A program made the translations under genes and the position numbers. Positions 1-53,300 of a stretch of DNA of 64,000 nucleotides are shown in pieces. The notes beneath the pieces are model-generated. The model had not been told where the DNA came from, ran no database searches, and saw only the letters and a program-made list of their open reading frames with translations. The stretch lies in the NCBI GenBank assembly GCA_022818135.1, contig JAFMSR010000002.1, positions 41,643,107-41,707,106 on the forward strand, given 5' to 3'. This stretch comes from Saxidomus purpurata (taxonomy: Eukaryota; Mollusca; Bivalvia; Venerida; Veneridae). The stretch's first letter is position 1. Each line of letters starts with the position of its first letter.

Positions 1-82
1 CAATTACATTGCTGACTTAGTATTATAGCCAATGGTAGCCAGGTGAGTGATATAGGGCCATGTTGGCCCTCTTGTTTGTAGA
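1..82 (+). repeat. 3' end of a pearl-like dispersed element
   Basis: GGTGAGTGATATAGGGCCAT followed by GTTGGCCCTCTTGTT. The same terminal module closes elements at 4800-4860, 21340-21376, 40347-40384 and 46545-46580. The body of this copy lies outside the window. Confidence 0.75.
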
Positions 83-1047
83 TACTGCTTGCTACACAAA
101 TCTATTGACATATCTGACAGAAGGCATGCATTGCGTTAAAATGTGTCCGATTATCATTTTGTCGTTGGTTTAAAATCCCTGTACGGTACCTTCTCAAATT
201 TTCAACAAATTGAAATGCGTTTTGACTCCGCCTGTCAGCTGACAAATAGTTTATAGATTTAGTCAGGCGTGTAATTTATTCAGGAGCGATTACGTGAAAA
301 TTTGATCACTTCCGGGTCAAAAACGCGTGCACAAAAAAACATGCGTCCCGAGAAATTGTCGGTTGGTGTTTTCATGCGTCCTCTTTGAAATTTATGTGTC
401 CAAATATGCTTGATTAAGCATTTCCGAGAGCCCTGCTCAAATTTTCAACAAATGTATCAATTAAAGTTTTGTATTACGAAAAAAGATACAGGTTGGAATA
501 TGACAAATGCATAAACAAGAAAAATACAAACCATTGAGCAATAAATACTGAGACAAACACAATTAAGACTGATTTCTTTTAAGCAATTTACCTCGATTAA
601 TTTCAATAAAGATGACGGCCGAAGTGATTCAGATAACCACTGACTGACATTTTTCTTGGTTGCAAAACCCTGGCAAAAAAGTTTCTCTGATTGGAATGGA
701 TGCTGGGATCTGAGCCTGACAACCATTGACTGTCAGTTTTTCCACAAAGATCTGCATGAAAAGGAGAACTTTCTGTCAAGGGAACCTATACATATGTAAA
801 TGAGCATTTAATGGAAATAAACAGTAGGTGTACTTCAATTAAGTTTATACAAAGTCGGTAGTACACAGTTTTTTTTCTGAGCCAGGAAACAGGTAATGTT
901 CATGTTGTTGCAGGCAGATCTGTAAGAGTGCTCTGTAATATATATTTGTTGATTTGAGATGCATGTGTGTTTAAAGATTAATACCTGCAGCCAAAAGGCG
1001 TGAAGTAGAAAAAAAAACACCAAAGCATACACAATTTGTAATTGCAG

Positions 1048-41280
<40,233 letters not shown>

Positions 41281-41419
41281 CCTTGACCTTGGCAACAAAC
41301 TGAGAAACAAGACAAAGATTGTCAGTTAAGTAGGGCAGACAGATAGGCTCTACATTTATCTATTTGAGAGGAATCTAACAAGCTAGTAGACGAAAATACA
41401 GTTGAACCTGTATAAGCTG

Positions 41420-41540
41420 TAACCTAGGTTACAGGGGCAGCCAGTATTGTAACCTAGGTTACTGGGGCAGCCAGTATTGTTACCTAGGTTACTGGGGCAG
41501 CCAGTATTGTTACCTAGGTTACTGGGTCAGCCAGTATTGT
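41420..41540 (+). repeat. 30-bp tandem repeat in the POLR3A 3' UTR, four units
   Basis: Unit TAACCTAGGTTACTGGGGCA plus GCCAGTATTG at 41420, 41450, 41480 and 41510. Each unit holds the small palindrome AACCTAGGTT or a near copy. Begins 140 nt after the stop codon. Confidence 0.85.
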
Positions 41541-41772
41541 TTTATATCCAAAGCAGTGAACATTTGTAAAAGGAAGCAACCTGTATTCAAGTGACAGATT
41601 TTAGCTTACTCCTGGCCAGGTTGGACAGTATTGTATTAAACGATAAGAAAACAATAAAGATCAAGATCAACAAAATGTGTTCATGATATGTGTTGAACTT
41701 GTGTTCCAAGTTTCCAGCAAAAGATGTATATAGAAATTGGCACTGTGGATGAAAAGTGTTGATTTGTTATTG

Positions 41773-41778
41773 AATAAA
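41773..41778 (+). terminator. POLR3A: Likely poly(A) signal of POLR3A
   Basis: AATAAA lies 493 nt past the stop codon and is followed after about 15 nt by a T/G-rich stretch (TGTGTTTGTTTTTGTTTC), the usual arrangement of a cleavage site. An earlier AATAAA at 41652-41657 lacks such a downstream element. The 3' UTR would then span 41281 to about 41795 and include the 30-bp repeat at 41420-41540. Prediction only. Confidence 0.6.
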
Positions 41779-43374
41779 CAATTAAAACATTTATGTGTTT
41801 GTTTTTGTTTCACTTTTGGCAACATGGTTGTTTGTTAATATGATCTATGAACAGTGTTATCTAGTATAATTCATTGTATTACTAATAATTATTCTCAAGT
41901 AATTAAGAACCCTCGGTGGACAAGTGGTAAATATGAAAATCAGATGAATTTTGAACTGCCTAGTTAACTAGAATCTATTTGTCAACTGTGATGCTTTCAG
42001 ATTAAAAATGAAAGATAATTTCGTCATAAATGAATGAATCAAATTTTGACAGGCCAAAAAGCTTGGACTGTAAGTTAACAAAAATAGGAAAAAATTAGGT
42101 ATAGTGGTTCTGCTGTCACTTGTCTTTTACACCAGTGATGTTGAAGAAATGCCAAAAGCCCAAATATTGAACAGAAATTGAGACAGAAAAAAATCTGGTT
42201 CCTTATTTAATTGATGTATCAAAAACGATTTCTTATGCCGTTGCCTACCTAACAAAGCACATATATTAATGTTTTATGCCTGTCTCTGCCAGTGCATATA
42301 TTAGCTGTCTTTTTTTGTTGTTGACAGTTTATGCCCATGAATTTTAGACAATTTGCCTTTGAACAAATGTAGGACAAGTTAGTGATCTAAAGAGCCTGCC
42401 TGATTAAAGGAAGATTTGAAACTATTTAGTCTTCACAAAACAAAGACAGGAACAATGGGAATGGTACTGGTTAGTTAGCCAGGATCAGGACTAGTAGTAC
42501 ACCAAGCCCCTGTCCGAGGAACGTGTTAATCATGATAAGCACTTGCTTCTTTTATTAATTACAAAATCTTTTTTAGAACTGTGCAGTTAGAGAAACATAC
42601 ATTTTACTCAAAAGACAATAAACTTTCTAAATATTTTTACCAAAATTTCAACAAATCGTGAATTTAAACCCATGATTATTGATATATGAATCATGATCTA
42701 CACTTGACAGCTTAATTATTGGTCTCTTTGCAATTACTTTAGCAAATATAAACATTACAAAATGTAATAAAGTAAAGAAAATATTAAAGACTTTTTTCCC
42801 ACAGTAGGTGACCAAAATGGCAACCAGTAGCAACCCACTGATTGGCTAATCACATTAGTCTCTCCTGGCATCACTGGTTAATTTACTGTCTGTTTTTTGC
42901 GTTATGCTACGGTAGTAAATAACCAACAAAAATATCATTTTTTCTCTTTAATGTAAGAAGTAAGCAAGACAGAACCTATTTGAAGTTTTACAATCTTTCA
43001 TTATTATATATTGTTTAATAACTTTATTGTAAGCAAGTTTTTTTCAAAATAACTACAAACATGTACTAAATTCTATCTTTTAATACATTTTCTTACTTAT
43101 AAGTTAAAACAAAGACCTATAAACTATATAGGTCTTTGGTAAGAACATAAATACTTCTATTTGGTTATAAGTAAAATTATCGCCACTATACAGAACTCTG
43201 TCCTAAAATTATTCTCTTTTTAAAGTGGCCAAAAATTCATTAAAATTTCATCTCTTTGTAAATATTTCTGATATAAAACTTCGACTATGCAAATCATTTT
43301 TTAAATTCTTCTCATTCTCAAAATGTCAAACTCTTTGATGTAAGTCAAAATACATTGCATTGACAGGCAACTAT

Positions 43375-43560
43375 GTAGGCGACTCCGTCCCAGAGAAGGA
43401 AGACCTATATGTCACAGTGACGGCTGCTGTGCGATAGGCAACTACTAGATCTACAACATCATCTGCGACCACGCACCCAGTCACACCTCCGACAATGTCT
43501 TGTCAAGAGAAGCGGCTGGGCTGGTTCTTTGGCTTTAAAGGGTTTTTGCAATTTTTAAAA
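43375..43560. other. GC-richer island of unknown nature
   Basis: A locally GC-rich block in AT-rich surroundings, containing ATGTCTTGTC at 43496 with a short open frame that reaches a good donor (GTAAGTAGG) near 43571. The reverse strand also stays open for about 40 codons. No homology is recognised and no acceptor-linked second exon was found. It could be a repeat fragment or an unannotated first exon. Confidence 0.25.
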
Positions 43561-44990
43561 TTTCGATGTAGGTAAGTAGGTCAAACATTCATACATATCT
43601 TCTATTTTTATCATTTAACTAATACACATGTCTATACATTTTATTCTCTCCTTTCCATCATTTACTTAAATGTTTGACAAAAAAGATAAGACAGTTAAAA
43701 GTAGGTAAATAATTTATTAAAAGGGGATTTTTGTCTTAGACAACAGCTGCCCGTAGCCGGCCAATCACAGGCTAAGACTGCCGTTTGATAAATCCCATAT
43801 ACAACAGTCCACTGTTGTCTATTTCAAATCGTTTTCCTCGTGCAAAGTGTGCATGACCTTTCTAGTGTAGCAAGGACAATTGAATTATGTCCTAAAACTT
43901 GGGATAATTTGAGGCCAGACGAATGTTTGTTTTCGGTTTAAAACAAATGAAAAGGGGTTATATTTTTTTATGAGTATGCACAAACTCGTAAAAAGTACTT
44001 TTGGTGCTCACTCAGCTCAGTGAAATGTATTTGGATCGTTCACCCGAAAAAGCAGTTATCCTCTTGGACAGCATTTTGTGTTGTATGATATGCGACATCG
44101 TGTTGCTTTAATTAATATAACCCCAGTTGAAGAACATAATTCGATTATATTACTCAGGTGCAGTTTTGCACATGAAAGACGGTTTAAACTAGAAAAAAGT
44201 AGAACTTTATAAAAATGGTATAGGCTTTTGGCAGTTGCGATTTATAGGTCAGGGTCTACTATCTACTGAAGGGGTTTGGCCGGAAGCAAATATGATATAT
44301 CCTAGAAAATATATACCAATTCATACTTCCGAGAAGCGGTGACTTAGCCACTGGAATGTCAATTCGTGGATTGCTGGTTCGATCCAAAGTCCAGGCATGA
44401 ATTCCACGATGTTTAATCATGGTGATTTCCAGCCTCTGCATAATTTATATAGGAAAGCAGCCAGCGGCTTGCGGAGACTTGATCCTAAAGATTCTGAACT
44501 AATACCACGCAAGAGAGGTGATTAGATGGCCACCTCTTTACAGTCGTGATTTTGCTGAAAACGTTAAAACCCATCATAAAGTAAGCCATCTAGACAGGCA
44601 GCCAACTACATGTAACTGCTTGGATAGATACAGCTACATTTTGCTGTATTTTCAGCTATAAAACTTAAAATATTTTATATTGTTATAAATCGCCACCTAC
44701 ATTGACCATTTACAAGAACAACTCATCGCTCTGTCATATCAAGTTTGAAATAAAATAATTATATCTATATTGCACGAATAAATCGTGGCTATTGTCAATA
44801 CTGGTACAGGTGCTCACAGTTTTGCGCGCCTTTTACTTCAAAATCCGAGCTGCGCGATTTCACCGTGCTATTTGAGGCAAACAGAAAAACGCTTTAGTTG
44901 CTTGTTAGCCACAACTGAATAAATGAGGTAGTTGGTGTTATATTATAGAAGACTGAAAAACAAACAATCTACTATCTGTGGTCTAAGTCA

Positions 44991-45081
44991 GATAGATCAC
45001 GAGTAGCCGTTGTCTATGCAATTTGTCGTCTCGCTGCGCTCGACTCCAAATTACATAGACAACGGCTACTCGTGATCTATC
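44991..45081. repeat. Hairpin with 34-bp arms, one mismatch
   Basis: 44991-45024 (GATAGATCACGAGTAGCCGT...) is inverted at 45048-45081. The 23-nt loop contains TCGCTGCGCTCG. Confidence 0.85.
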
Positions 45082-45956
45082 CTATACTTACAAAACACAA
45101 TGCATAATATTATGTTTCTACACCAAAATTCAAACTCAGTTGGGCTTCCATGATCCAGACATACTATAACTAGGTCAATTGCACTCACAAATCTCATTGG
45201 TCACCCTGATTAACCTACTTTCTGGCAACCAATCAAATTCACTCTTTGGCTGAAACTGACTGGAAATTGCAGTCAGGTAAATCTCTCCTTTTTTTGGCTC
45301 AGAAAAAACACATTTTGTTAAGTATAGGCATGATAGGAGACATGCCGAGATCTCGTAAAAAAACAAGCTGATATAAATGCTCTCATGGATGGACCTTTAT
45401 GAAATTTGCTTCAAATTAAATCAATCCTAATGCTGGTCTTAATCCAGATCAGGTCCAAAGCTAATCAATATAGAATATTGAATCTAATCCAAGGCAAACC
45501 ATGTGAGCACTTTAAAGACTATCTTTATGACAGAAATCATGAAACTTTCACTGTTTTTTTTAAATACAGGTGAAAATGGAACTTGGTCATGTTATGTCCA
45601 AAACTAGGTTATAAGTTCATAAGAAAAAATAACTTTATCAAATCTTCATGAAACTTCATTTGACTATGAAATTTTGGTCTCTTTTTAACACTGGGTTAAG
45701 TGAAATAGAAAATAACCATTGTTAATACTTTAGAGTCCATATATTGGAGCAAGTCAGTATGGGCTTTATATTGCCTAAGAAATTATGACCACTATTTCAC
45801 ACAAAGAAAAAATGTTATCGAATATGACTAGTATTCTTTAAAGCACTATGTCTACGGAAGAACACTAGGCAACCAATACGATGCTTACGTCCCATCTGTT
45901 GATATTTACTTGTAAATTTCTCCCTTGAACAGGTCTTGCATATGTTGATCTTTTTA

Positions 45957-46580
45957 AGCTCACCTGATCACTAAGTGCTCAAAGCGAGTTATTGTGATCG
46001 CCCTGTGTACGTCGTCTGTCAAGTCTAACCGTCTGTCTGTCTGTCTGTCCCTACTGTGTATGCTATAGAGACTGCATTTTTCATTGGATCTTCATGAAAC
46101 TTGGTCAGAATTACTAACTTCATGAAATCTAGAACGAGTTTGAATATAGATCATCTAGGGTCAAAATCTAGGTCACGGGGTCAAATGTGTACGCAATATA
46201 GGTTGCATTATTCCTTGGATCTTCATGAAACTTAGTCAGTATGATTGTCTAAATGAAATTAGGTCGAGTTGAATATGGGTCATCTGAGGTAAGAAAAACT
46301 AGGTCACCCGGTTAAAAACCTTGCAGGTGACATTTGCAACACAATCATCTTACAAATTGGTCAGAATGTTTGTGTGGATCACCTGGGATTAAAAACTAGG
46401 TCACCAGGTCAATTCAGAGAAAAACCTTATTGGTGCTCTAGAAGTCACATTATATAGCCAATCATAGAAATTGGTCAGAAGGTTTGTCTAGTCGGGGTCA
46501 AACAGAATGTTTGTGTTTATGGATTGAAGGTCATAAGTAGGTCTCAAGTGAGCGATATAGGGCCATCTTGGCCTTCTTCT
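45957..46580 (+). mobile_element. AGCTCACCTG element, second subfamily
   Basis: Starts AGCTCACCTGATCACTAAGT, with GTCTGTCTGTCTGTCTGTCC, and ends CAAGTGAGCGATATAGGGCC. Units share GGATCTTCATGAAACTT and GGGTCATCTG with 4385-4860. Confidence 0.8.
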
Positions 46581-49109
46581 TATGTCTGTAGTCTTGCGAG
46601 TTTTTTTTTCTAGCATGCGTTTTGTTGTAATCCTGGAATCATTCCAAATGTTAAGAATTACGATATGCACCTGCTGAATGTAAACAATACCTCTGGTATA
46701 TGTTGCGCGGGCAATATTGTACACTTTTTCTTTATATCATTTTCATTGCCAAACACGCTATTGTACAAATATTTTCATTTAAATATGCCTTTTATTTCAG
46801 ATGTTACCCATTGTGATAAAGGAAGAAACAGCCGACGTTCTGTGCAACACAAAATATTATTATGTCTTACATCTATCAGCATTAAAAGAAATAATTTTTT
46901 ACTTTGAAGTTCGGCAAGAAAATTAAGCTCTCTGTGAGCCCGACGATAACATTAAAGTGTAGTGTTACAGGCATATATATATAGTAAACTTTTAAGTCTC
47001 GAAAACGGCGGGAGACGCCCTAGCATCCATGAGCACGGCAGAAATGACGTAAGCTAAAATTCATGAAAACAACGAACAAAATGGCACAAGCTCGGGAAAA
47101 GCGACCAAATCCAGACTTTGATGTTAAAAGGAGGTACTATCTTTAAAACATTATGGAATCTTAAATGAAAGACAAGAATTTCGACTACAATATATTGAAT
47201 ATGAATACTATTACGCATGTTATTTTTATTCATGAATTCGTGTAGAGAAAAGCGATTCTAAGAAGCAGCTAGATTTTTACAATATGTACAAATAGGCTGG
47301 CAGTAAGCAATGGAATTACTATAGTACAGATCTGTTAAATGGCGTCATCTCGTCGGGGAAAACAAGAGGGTCAAAATGGGACAGTATTGCTCACGAAAGT
47401 CGACGCAATTTGTATGTTTACGTAGAGTAGGCCTATACAGAAATTGAGTCGTGTGACAGACAATAGTGAATCGTCGGGCCCTAAAACGTGTGTGTACGTT
47501 TTCTGATTAAACTGTTATAAGAAAGGAACTAAGATAGTTTGCAGTTGTTACATCCGATACAGGTTAGGCCACATTTTAATGTCCATTCTGTATCTGTGAA
47601 TAGACCAATAACTAATAATAGTGTTCGTGTATAAGACAAGGCTATACCGGGTGACTACATGTACTAAGGGCACAACTTGGGCTCAAAACAGCTGGACTAA
47701 CACTTATCCGGGGCATGGCTTTCTAAACCCTTCTGTAAAGAAAGTTGTATGACCGTAGTCTGACCGTTGCTGTCCACATTTTGCTACAAACAGCATCTCC
47801 TCCAAATCTGCGCGGCCAATTTCAACTATAATTCGCATGAACATTTCTTGCATGTCTTGTTTGTACTAAAGATATTCACTGGTAGGGGTTTACAAGTGCC
47901 GTGCAACTTTCCATTCGCTTGTTTTGTTTTTTGAATATCTTTTTTTTACGAAACAAACTAAAAAGGGAAAGAAATCAACTAATTATATCATATCATGAAA
48001 CTTGTAACTATATCTAACAAGCTAAATATCGCATCGTACAAAAATGACACCTTAGTATGAATATATTTTTTTCACCCATATTGCCAAGGCCAAACATCGA
48101 ACCTTAGTTTCGTAACTATTTGAACATCTGCGACCTAGTTAATGTCCTAGGACCACATTTAAAAGAGTTTATCAAGAAAGATGTCCTAAGAGAATTGACT
48201 TTTTTTACCAAAAACTTCCGAAGTACAGAAAGTACAATGATATTGCAAAAATTAAAAAAAGTTTTTTAAAAATTTTTGCTTGAATAGCTAAGTGATTTGT
48301 TTATGTCAACATTGTTTTAGAGTGCATAGAACATGGTTCTATCATTATCCTATCAATACATTTATGAAACAATGTCAGTTAATTCAAAGTGATCCTGCGG
48401 CTTTAAATGCACTTAAACAACAGCTCAAACAGTTAACTAACAATTAATCTAGAAGTGTTCTTATTGCGTGACTTACCAACATACTTTGCATGTGCGAATT
48501 TTAATTTAAATTAGTATGATTCTACTGTTCCGTGTATAAAAAAAAACATATATCATAATTAGATAGATATATCAAGAATAGGATCGGGTTGTTATTAGTA
48601 CAAAAACCGGATATGGATTCTCTCCAATGTCAACGGGTCGTACCGCATATATACCTCGCCAGAGGGTGGTGGACCGAATAAGCACGATTACAAACAAACA
48701 ATCTCCAATGTTTGTGGGGAATAACTCAAAAGTTACTGGCGATAAAGCGCTACGCCTTTTCGACGTTATTCTCTAAAATCATTATTTCAAAATTCAAATA
48801 ATTTCATTCTCCATTCTCTCTTAATTACAAACTTTTCAAATTTTATTTTATCTTTTTGGAAAAACTTTTATATAACTCTTTAGAAGTTAGTATTTATACC
48901 GGTAAGCGTTATGTAACTATGTGTGTCTCGTCAGCCTAATAGTATGTGTTTATAAATTCTATTGTTTTACATTGTTTATTGTTATTGTCAACATCACATG
49001 CATGTAACATGCCATGATGAATAAAAGTATCAAAGTAATGTTCTGCATTGCCACGTACCTTTACTCTTAGTTGTTTGATTTTAAATCTGAAATGATGGAG
49101 AAAGAGATG

Positions 49110-49440
49110 ATGATTCAGATCATTCTAGTGTTACAGTTATGGTCTTTGTGCTGCGGTATTTCAAATAATACTCGTGTTAGAGTTATGGTCCCTGTGCGGC
49201 GATTATTCAAATCATTCTAGTGTTAGAGTTACGGTCTTTGTGCGATAATTCAAATCGGTCTAATGTAATATTTATGGCCCTTGTGCGGCGATAATTCAAA
49301 TCATTCTCGTGTTAGAGTTATGGTCCTTGTGCCACGATAATACAAATTATTCTAGTGTTAGAGTTATGGTCCCTGTGCCACGATAATTCAAATTATTCTC
49401 GTGTTAGAGTTATGGTCCTTGTGCGATGTACTTTCTCTAG
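49110..49440 (+). repeat. Degenerate tandem array of about 50-bp units
   Basis: Six to seven units of the type CATTCTAGTGTTAGAGTTAT plus GGTCCTTGTGCG and AATTCAAAT. Confidence 0.7.
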
Positions 49441-50323
49441 TTGCCCTGTAATGTTATTTCAAGTCGGTAAATTTATTTACCACTATAACAACCGAGAAAC
49501 TGGTTCGCCGTGGAAAGCTTAAAGGAGGAATGACTCAAAAAGTACTGGCGTTAGACTAATGAACTATACATCACTACCCAAAATGCTTTAGACATACATG
49601 TATATAGTTTTCTGTCAACACTGTTCTTACTAGCATCTCTGTTCTACTGCTTGGCCAAAATCCTCAAATTTTATCTGTTTGTTCACCTTACAATCGGTGT
49701 TCGATTTTTTCGACTGGAGTTCCGAATAATGACATGGTATTACAACCAAAATTAAATTGTAACCAATCTATAAAGATATTCATATAATAATAAGATAGTT
49801 AATATACCTAATACATGACCTGGTTAGAATTCATGGTACACTTTAACATGTAAAGAAGTCCTCAAATTCAGTTAAAACGTGTTTCACGTTAAGCTATGTT
49901 TAAATCAATTTTGAAAGATTATTGTATTACTGGTAGTTATTTCCCAATACACCATACTCGTATAAAATGCAAGACTCTTACAAAGCTTCTCCTGTGATGG
50001 AAAATTACAGACAGAAAAAATATCCAGAAATTTACCAGTCAATGCCAAAGCCCTGCTATTTATAAGAAAAATATGTGTGTTACTTCCAATATAAATGGCA
50101 AATCTGTGTGCTTTAAACATTTATAGTTCAGTTTTAAAGAGAGACAGATAAATGAGTTAGGTTCATTTTATCATTTATAATTATTCGGTATCCAAGGACT
50201 GTGTACTTTTTATCTGTAAAAGGTCAGGAGGCTGTGATTGAAGATAAAAGCATTTATTACGCAGATCAGAGCTGCTTATTAATAAATATATTATATTTCG
50301 AAAGTGACTGTACAGAAAAGACA

Positions 50324-53300
50324 ATGGGAAGAGAACAGAAGGGATCTTGCCAGCTAACAGACTATTCTCTGGCACGGAGACCGACATATGTGAAAGTGAA
50401 CTTGGATCATTTATTGGATAATCTGAAAATATTAAAGCAGCATCTAGCTCAACATACTGGTATATACCGTCTTTTGTTTACTATACTGAGTTATGTTATT
50501 TTAGCAATGGTATTTACATGTTCAGTTATAGTACCTTATTTCTTTGAGCAGTTCAGTTTTTATATAATATTTATCAAATTAAGATCAAGGATGTCCCAAA
50601 TGTCACAAGTTACGTACTTAGATGAAGGACGTCCCGAATGTCACAAGTTACGTACTTCTAACATTTTTATACGATTTCAATATGTAGAAACTCACAAACT
50701 GATGTTGTATTTATCTTCCGCCAAGATGTTATAGTCTGATTACTCGGTTTTAAATATGTATCACGCATGCACGATTACCCAAGTTCGCCATATGTTAACT
50801 CTATATATATCTGTCATGCACCCGGCCATTAAATTTACTTTCCAATTATTTAAAATAAGAGTGACTGGACTATATAAACCACTACGGATGGCGCTGTCCA
50901 GAGCAGGTTTTGCAATTATTTCAAACATGTTTAAGATCGGAGACCCCTTTTACAAATGTGGACAAGATTACAGAGCTGTTTTTTTTAGATTGTTTCAAAG
51001 ATACACTTTGTCAGTTCAAAATCACTGATTTTGAAAAAAATCAACATATCAAGTAGACGATTTTCCCGGTAGCTGTGGCGAAGGAGATGTTGTTACTTTT
51101 TGTTGTACAGAAATCTAATAACCTTGACAAAATCTTAATTTAAAGAAAGGGCTGATATATAAAATCGTAAAAAAGTGAAGGTGCTCAACCAAAAGGATAA
51201 ATTGTGATTCATTTTTACCAAGCCTCTAAATAACTTACAGGTAGTTTAGACGTTCATGACAACCTTGCGTAATGTTAAAATTTATAACTGTGATAAATTT
51301 ATAGCAGAAAAATATTTCTCCTAACTGTCTTACACTATTAAAGGAACCAAACAGCTTTGAGGTAAAATGTCTTACAGACAGTTAATGTCAGAGCTATAAC
51401 GGCACCCCGATATTCACTTCAAACAATACAATCAAAACACTACATAATGTGGAACATTTCCATGGAAAGAAATTCAGATTTACGCAATAAACAAATCGAT
51501 AGCGTAGGAAACCACAATAACAGCAGCGGAAAAAATATACTAAACTATATTATTGGCAAATCAATTAGTTTTCAGTGGAAAAATACGTTACGTCATCGTG
51601 TATGTACAAATACCGAGTATAGTGATTTAAACAACTATTCAATAAGGGACAAAAACACAATTTAGAACAACACTGGTAAACTCCAATGTCCGTTGATTAC
51701 CACGTTGAATTATTCAATTATACATCAGCTAAAAATGACAACAGAACGGTTTTTCTCAAGGGAGACAATGTAGTCAATATTAGTTACAACCTTCATCTAC
51801 AGTAACTGTTGTCGTTCTTTGCCATTTGATACACGCGAGACTACCTCTTGGATCCCTAAATGGGTGGAAAACAGTGAAAAGCGTTCTGAAATTTCCAGTG
51901 CCCCGGTCGGGATTCGAACCGGGGACCTCCGGATAGTTAGCCCAGAGCGTTAACCACTCAAACATCGCGCCACCCCTCATTGTCAATGTATGCCATAACT
52001 GACTCGCTTATTTTTTTTCAGAAATTATTGCTGTGGTGAAAGCGAATGCGTATGGGCATGGTGCAGTTGCGGTGTCACGGTTTCTTGAAAAGCACGGAAT
52101 AACGCACTTTGCAGTAGCCACGGCATTAGAAGGGGAAGAACTGAGGAATGCCGGGATACACTGCAATATTCACGTACTAGGTACTCAACAAATATCACTA
52201 ATTAGGATGTGGTTTAAGTCCGGGTTTTTTAAGTGATTAGATACAAATGAGAAGCTAGACTCGAGGAATGTGTCTAAAAGGTTTCGGCAGAAAGGTTTGA
52301 ACCACATAAAACTGCTAAGTAGATTTTATACTAACACGCGCCATAAACATCACATTTTAAGTGTTATAAGAATCAGGGTTCGTAATATACGGACCCTGTA
52401 AGAATTTACGTAACTGGTTCTTTTACGAAGCAAAGTCGAAGTTAAATATGTGTTCTTTAATTGAATTACCATTGTCATACTTTATGCAGGAAATGCATTT
52501 GAAGAAGACATACCAACATTGTGTGAAAATCGCCTTATACCGACGGTTGCTAATGTGAATTTCTTGTCGGCATGGTTACGTCACTGGCGGCAACAACAAC
52601 GGAACACTCTCGGTGTCGAGGTAAGCTGGCGCGCAAGTTTTCTACCACGTCATTAAATTGTTCCGACAGTGGACACGGAATGATTAAGTATCATGAGTAA
52701 TTCCAGACCGAATTAAACCATATATACAGTTATAAATCTAATGTAGAACCAAAGGACGTAGCGTGGGACCATCCATGATTGATTTTTTTTACGATTTACT
52801 CCAGCTCTTACGTTTTTCACACTTGACTACTAATACGTCTTTAATAATTAGATATTTTTCTAATATTCATTTCTCATTTGTACAGTTTCAGTTCGATGTC
52901 AGAGTAGGCCAGTGTCCTCATTTCTCAATTTTCAGTGTATTTTCTTTCTTGTTAAACTTATGAATTGGCTGTATCATTTCTATAGTGACTGCAAGGAAAC
53001 GATTTGCTGTAGTTGAAAGAATATGTACATGTGAGTGACAGAGACGTGCATTGTATTTTTCAGAATGGCCTTCCCGTCGGCAGTGTTGTTATCAAGGTAG
53101 ATTCTGGTATGTCCAGAAACGGTTGTCAACCTGCACAGCTGAGATCATTAGTCGAGGTAAAATTACCATGTTGATGTACAAAAGGGGATACTACGTAAAT
53201 TCGTGTAGTTGAAAACTTACTGGAGTTCCTATGCTGCGATCAGTACGGAAGCTTAGAAATATATGTAGGAAGAAATATGTCTCTTGAATTGTTAAGTTTG

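Larger units (their letters stand above)
41800..50323. other. Intergenic region between POLR3A and racemase copy A
   Basis: No supported gene. AT-rich sequence with an inverted repeat at 44991-45081, a dispersed element at 45957-46580 and a degenerate tandem array at 49110-49440. Two GC-richer patches at 43375-43560 and 46980-47115 hold short ATG-led reading frames ending near GT, but no downstream exons could be joined. The promoter and 5' UTR of copy A should lie near the right end. Confidence 0.6.

Noticed and set aside
1..1047. First coding exon of POLR3A within the window
   Set aside because: No ATG-led segment encoding the expected Lys/Arg-rich start and ending two bases into a codon before a GT was found; the exon probably lies upstream.
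47081..47115. Short ATG frame MAQAREKRPNPDFDVKRR near a GTACTATC donor as an upstream exon of racemase copy A
   Set aside because: Kozak context is good, but joining it to the only acceptor-like AG before 50324 (about 50227) gives the wrong phase and a stop. No other partner exon was seen.
50201..50323. N-terminal extension of racemase copy A from 50201
   Set aside because: The frame is open but begins with GTG, not ATG. The first in-frame ATG is 50324, which also matches the start of copy B.
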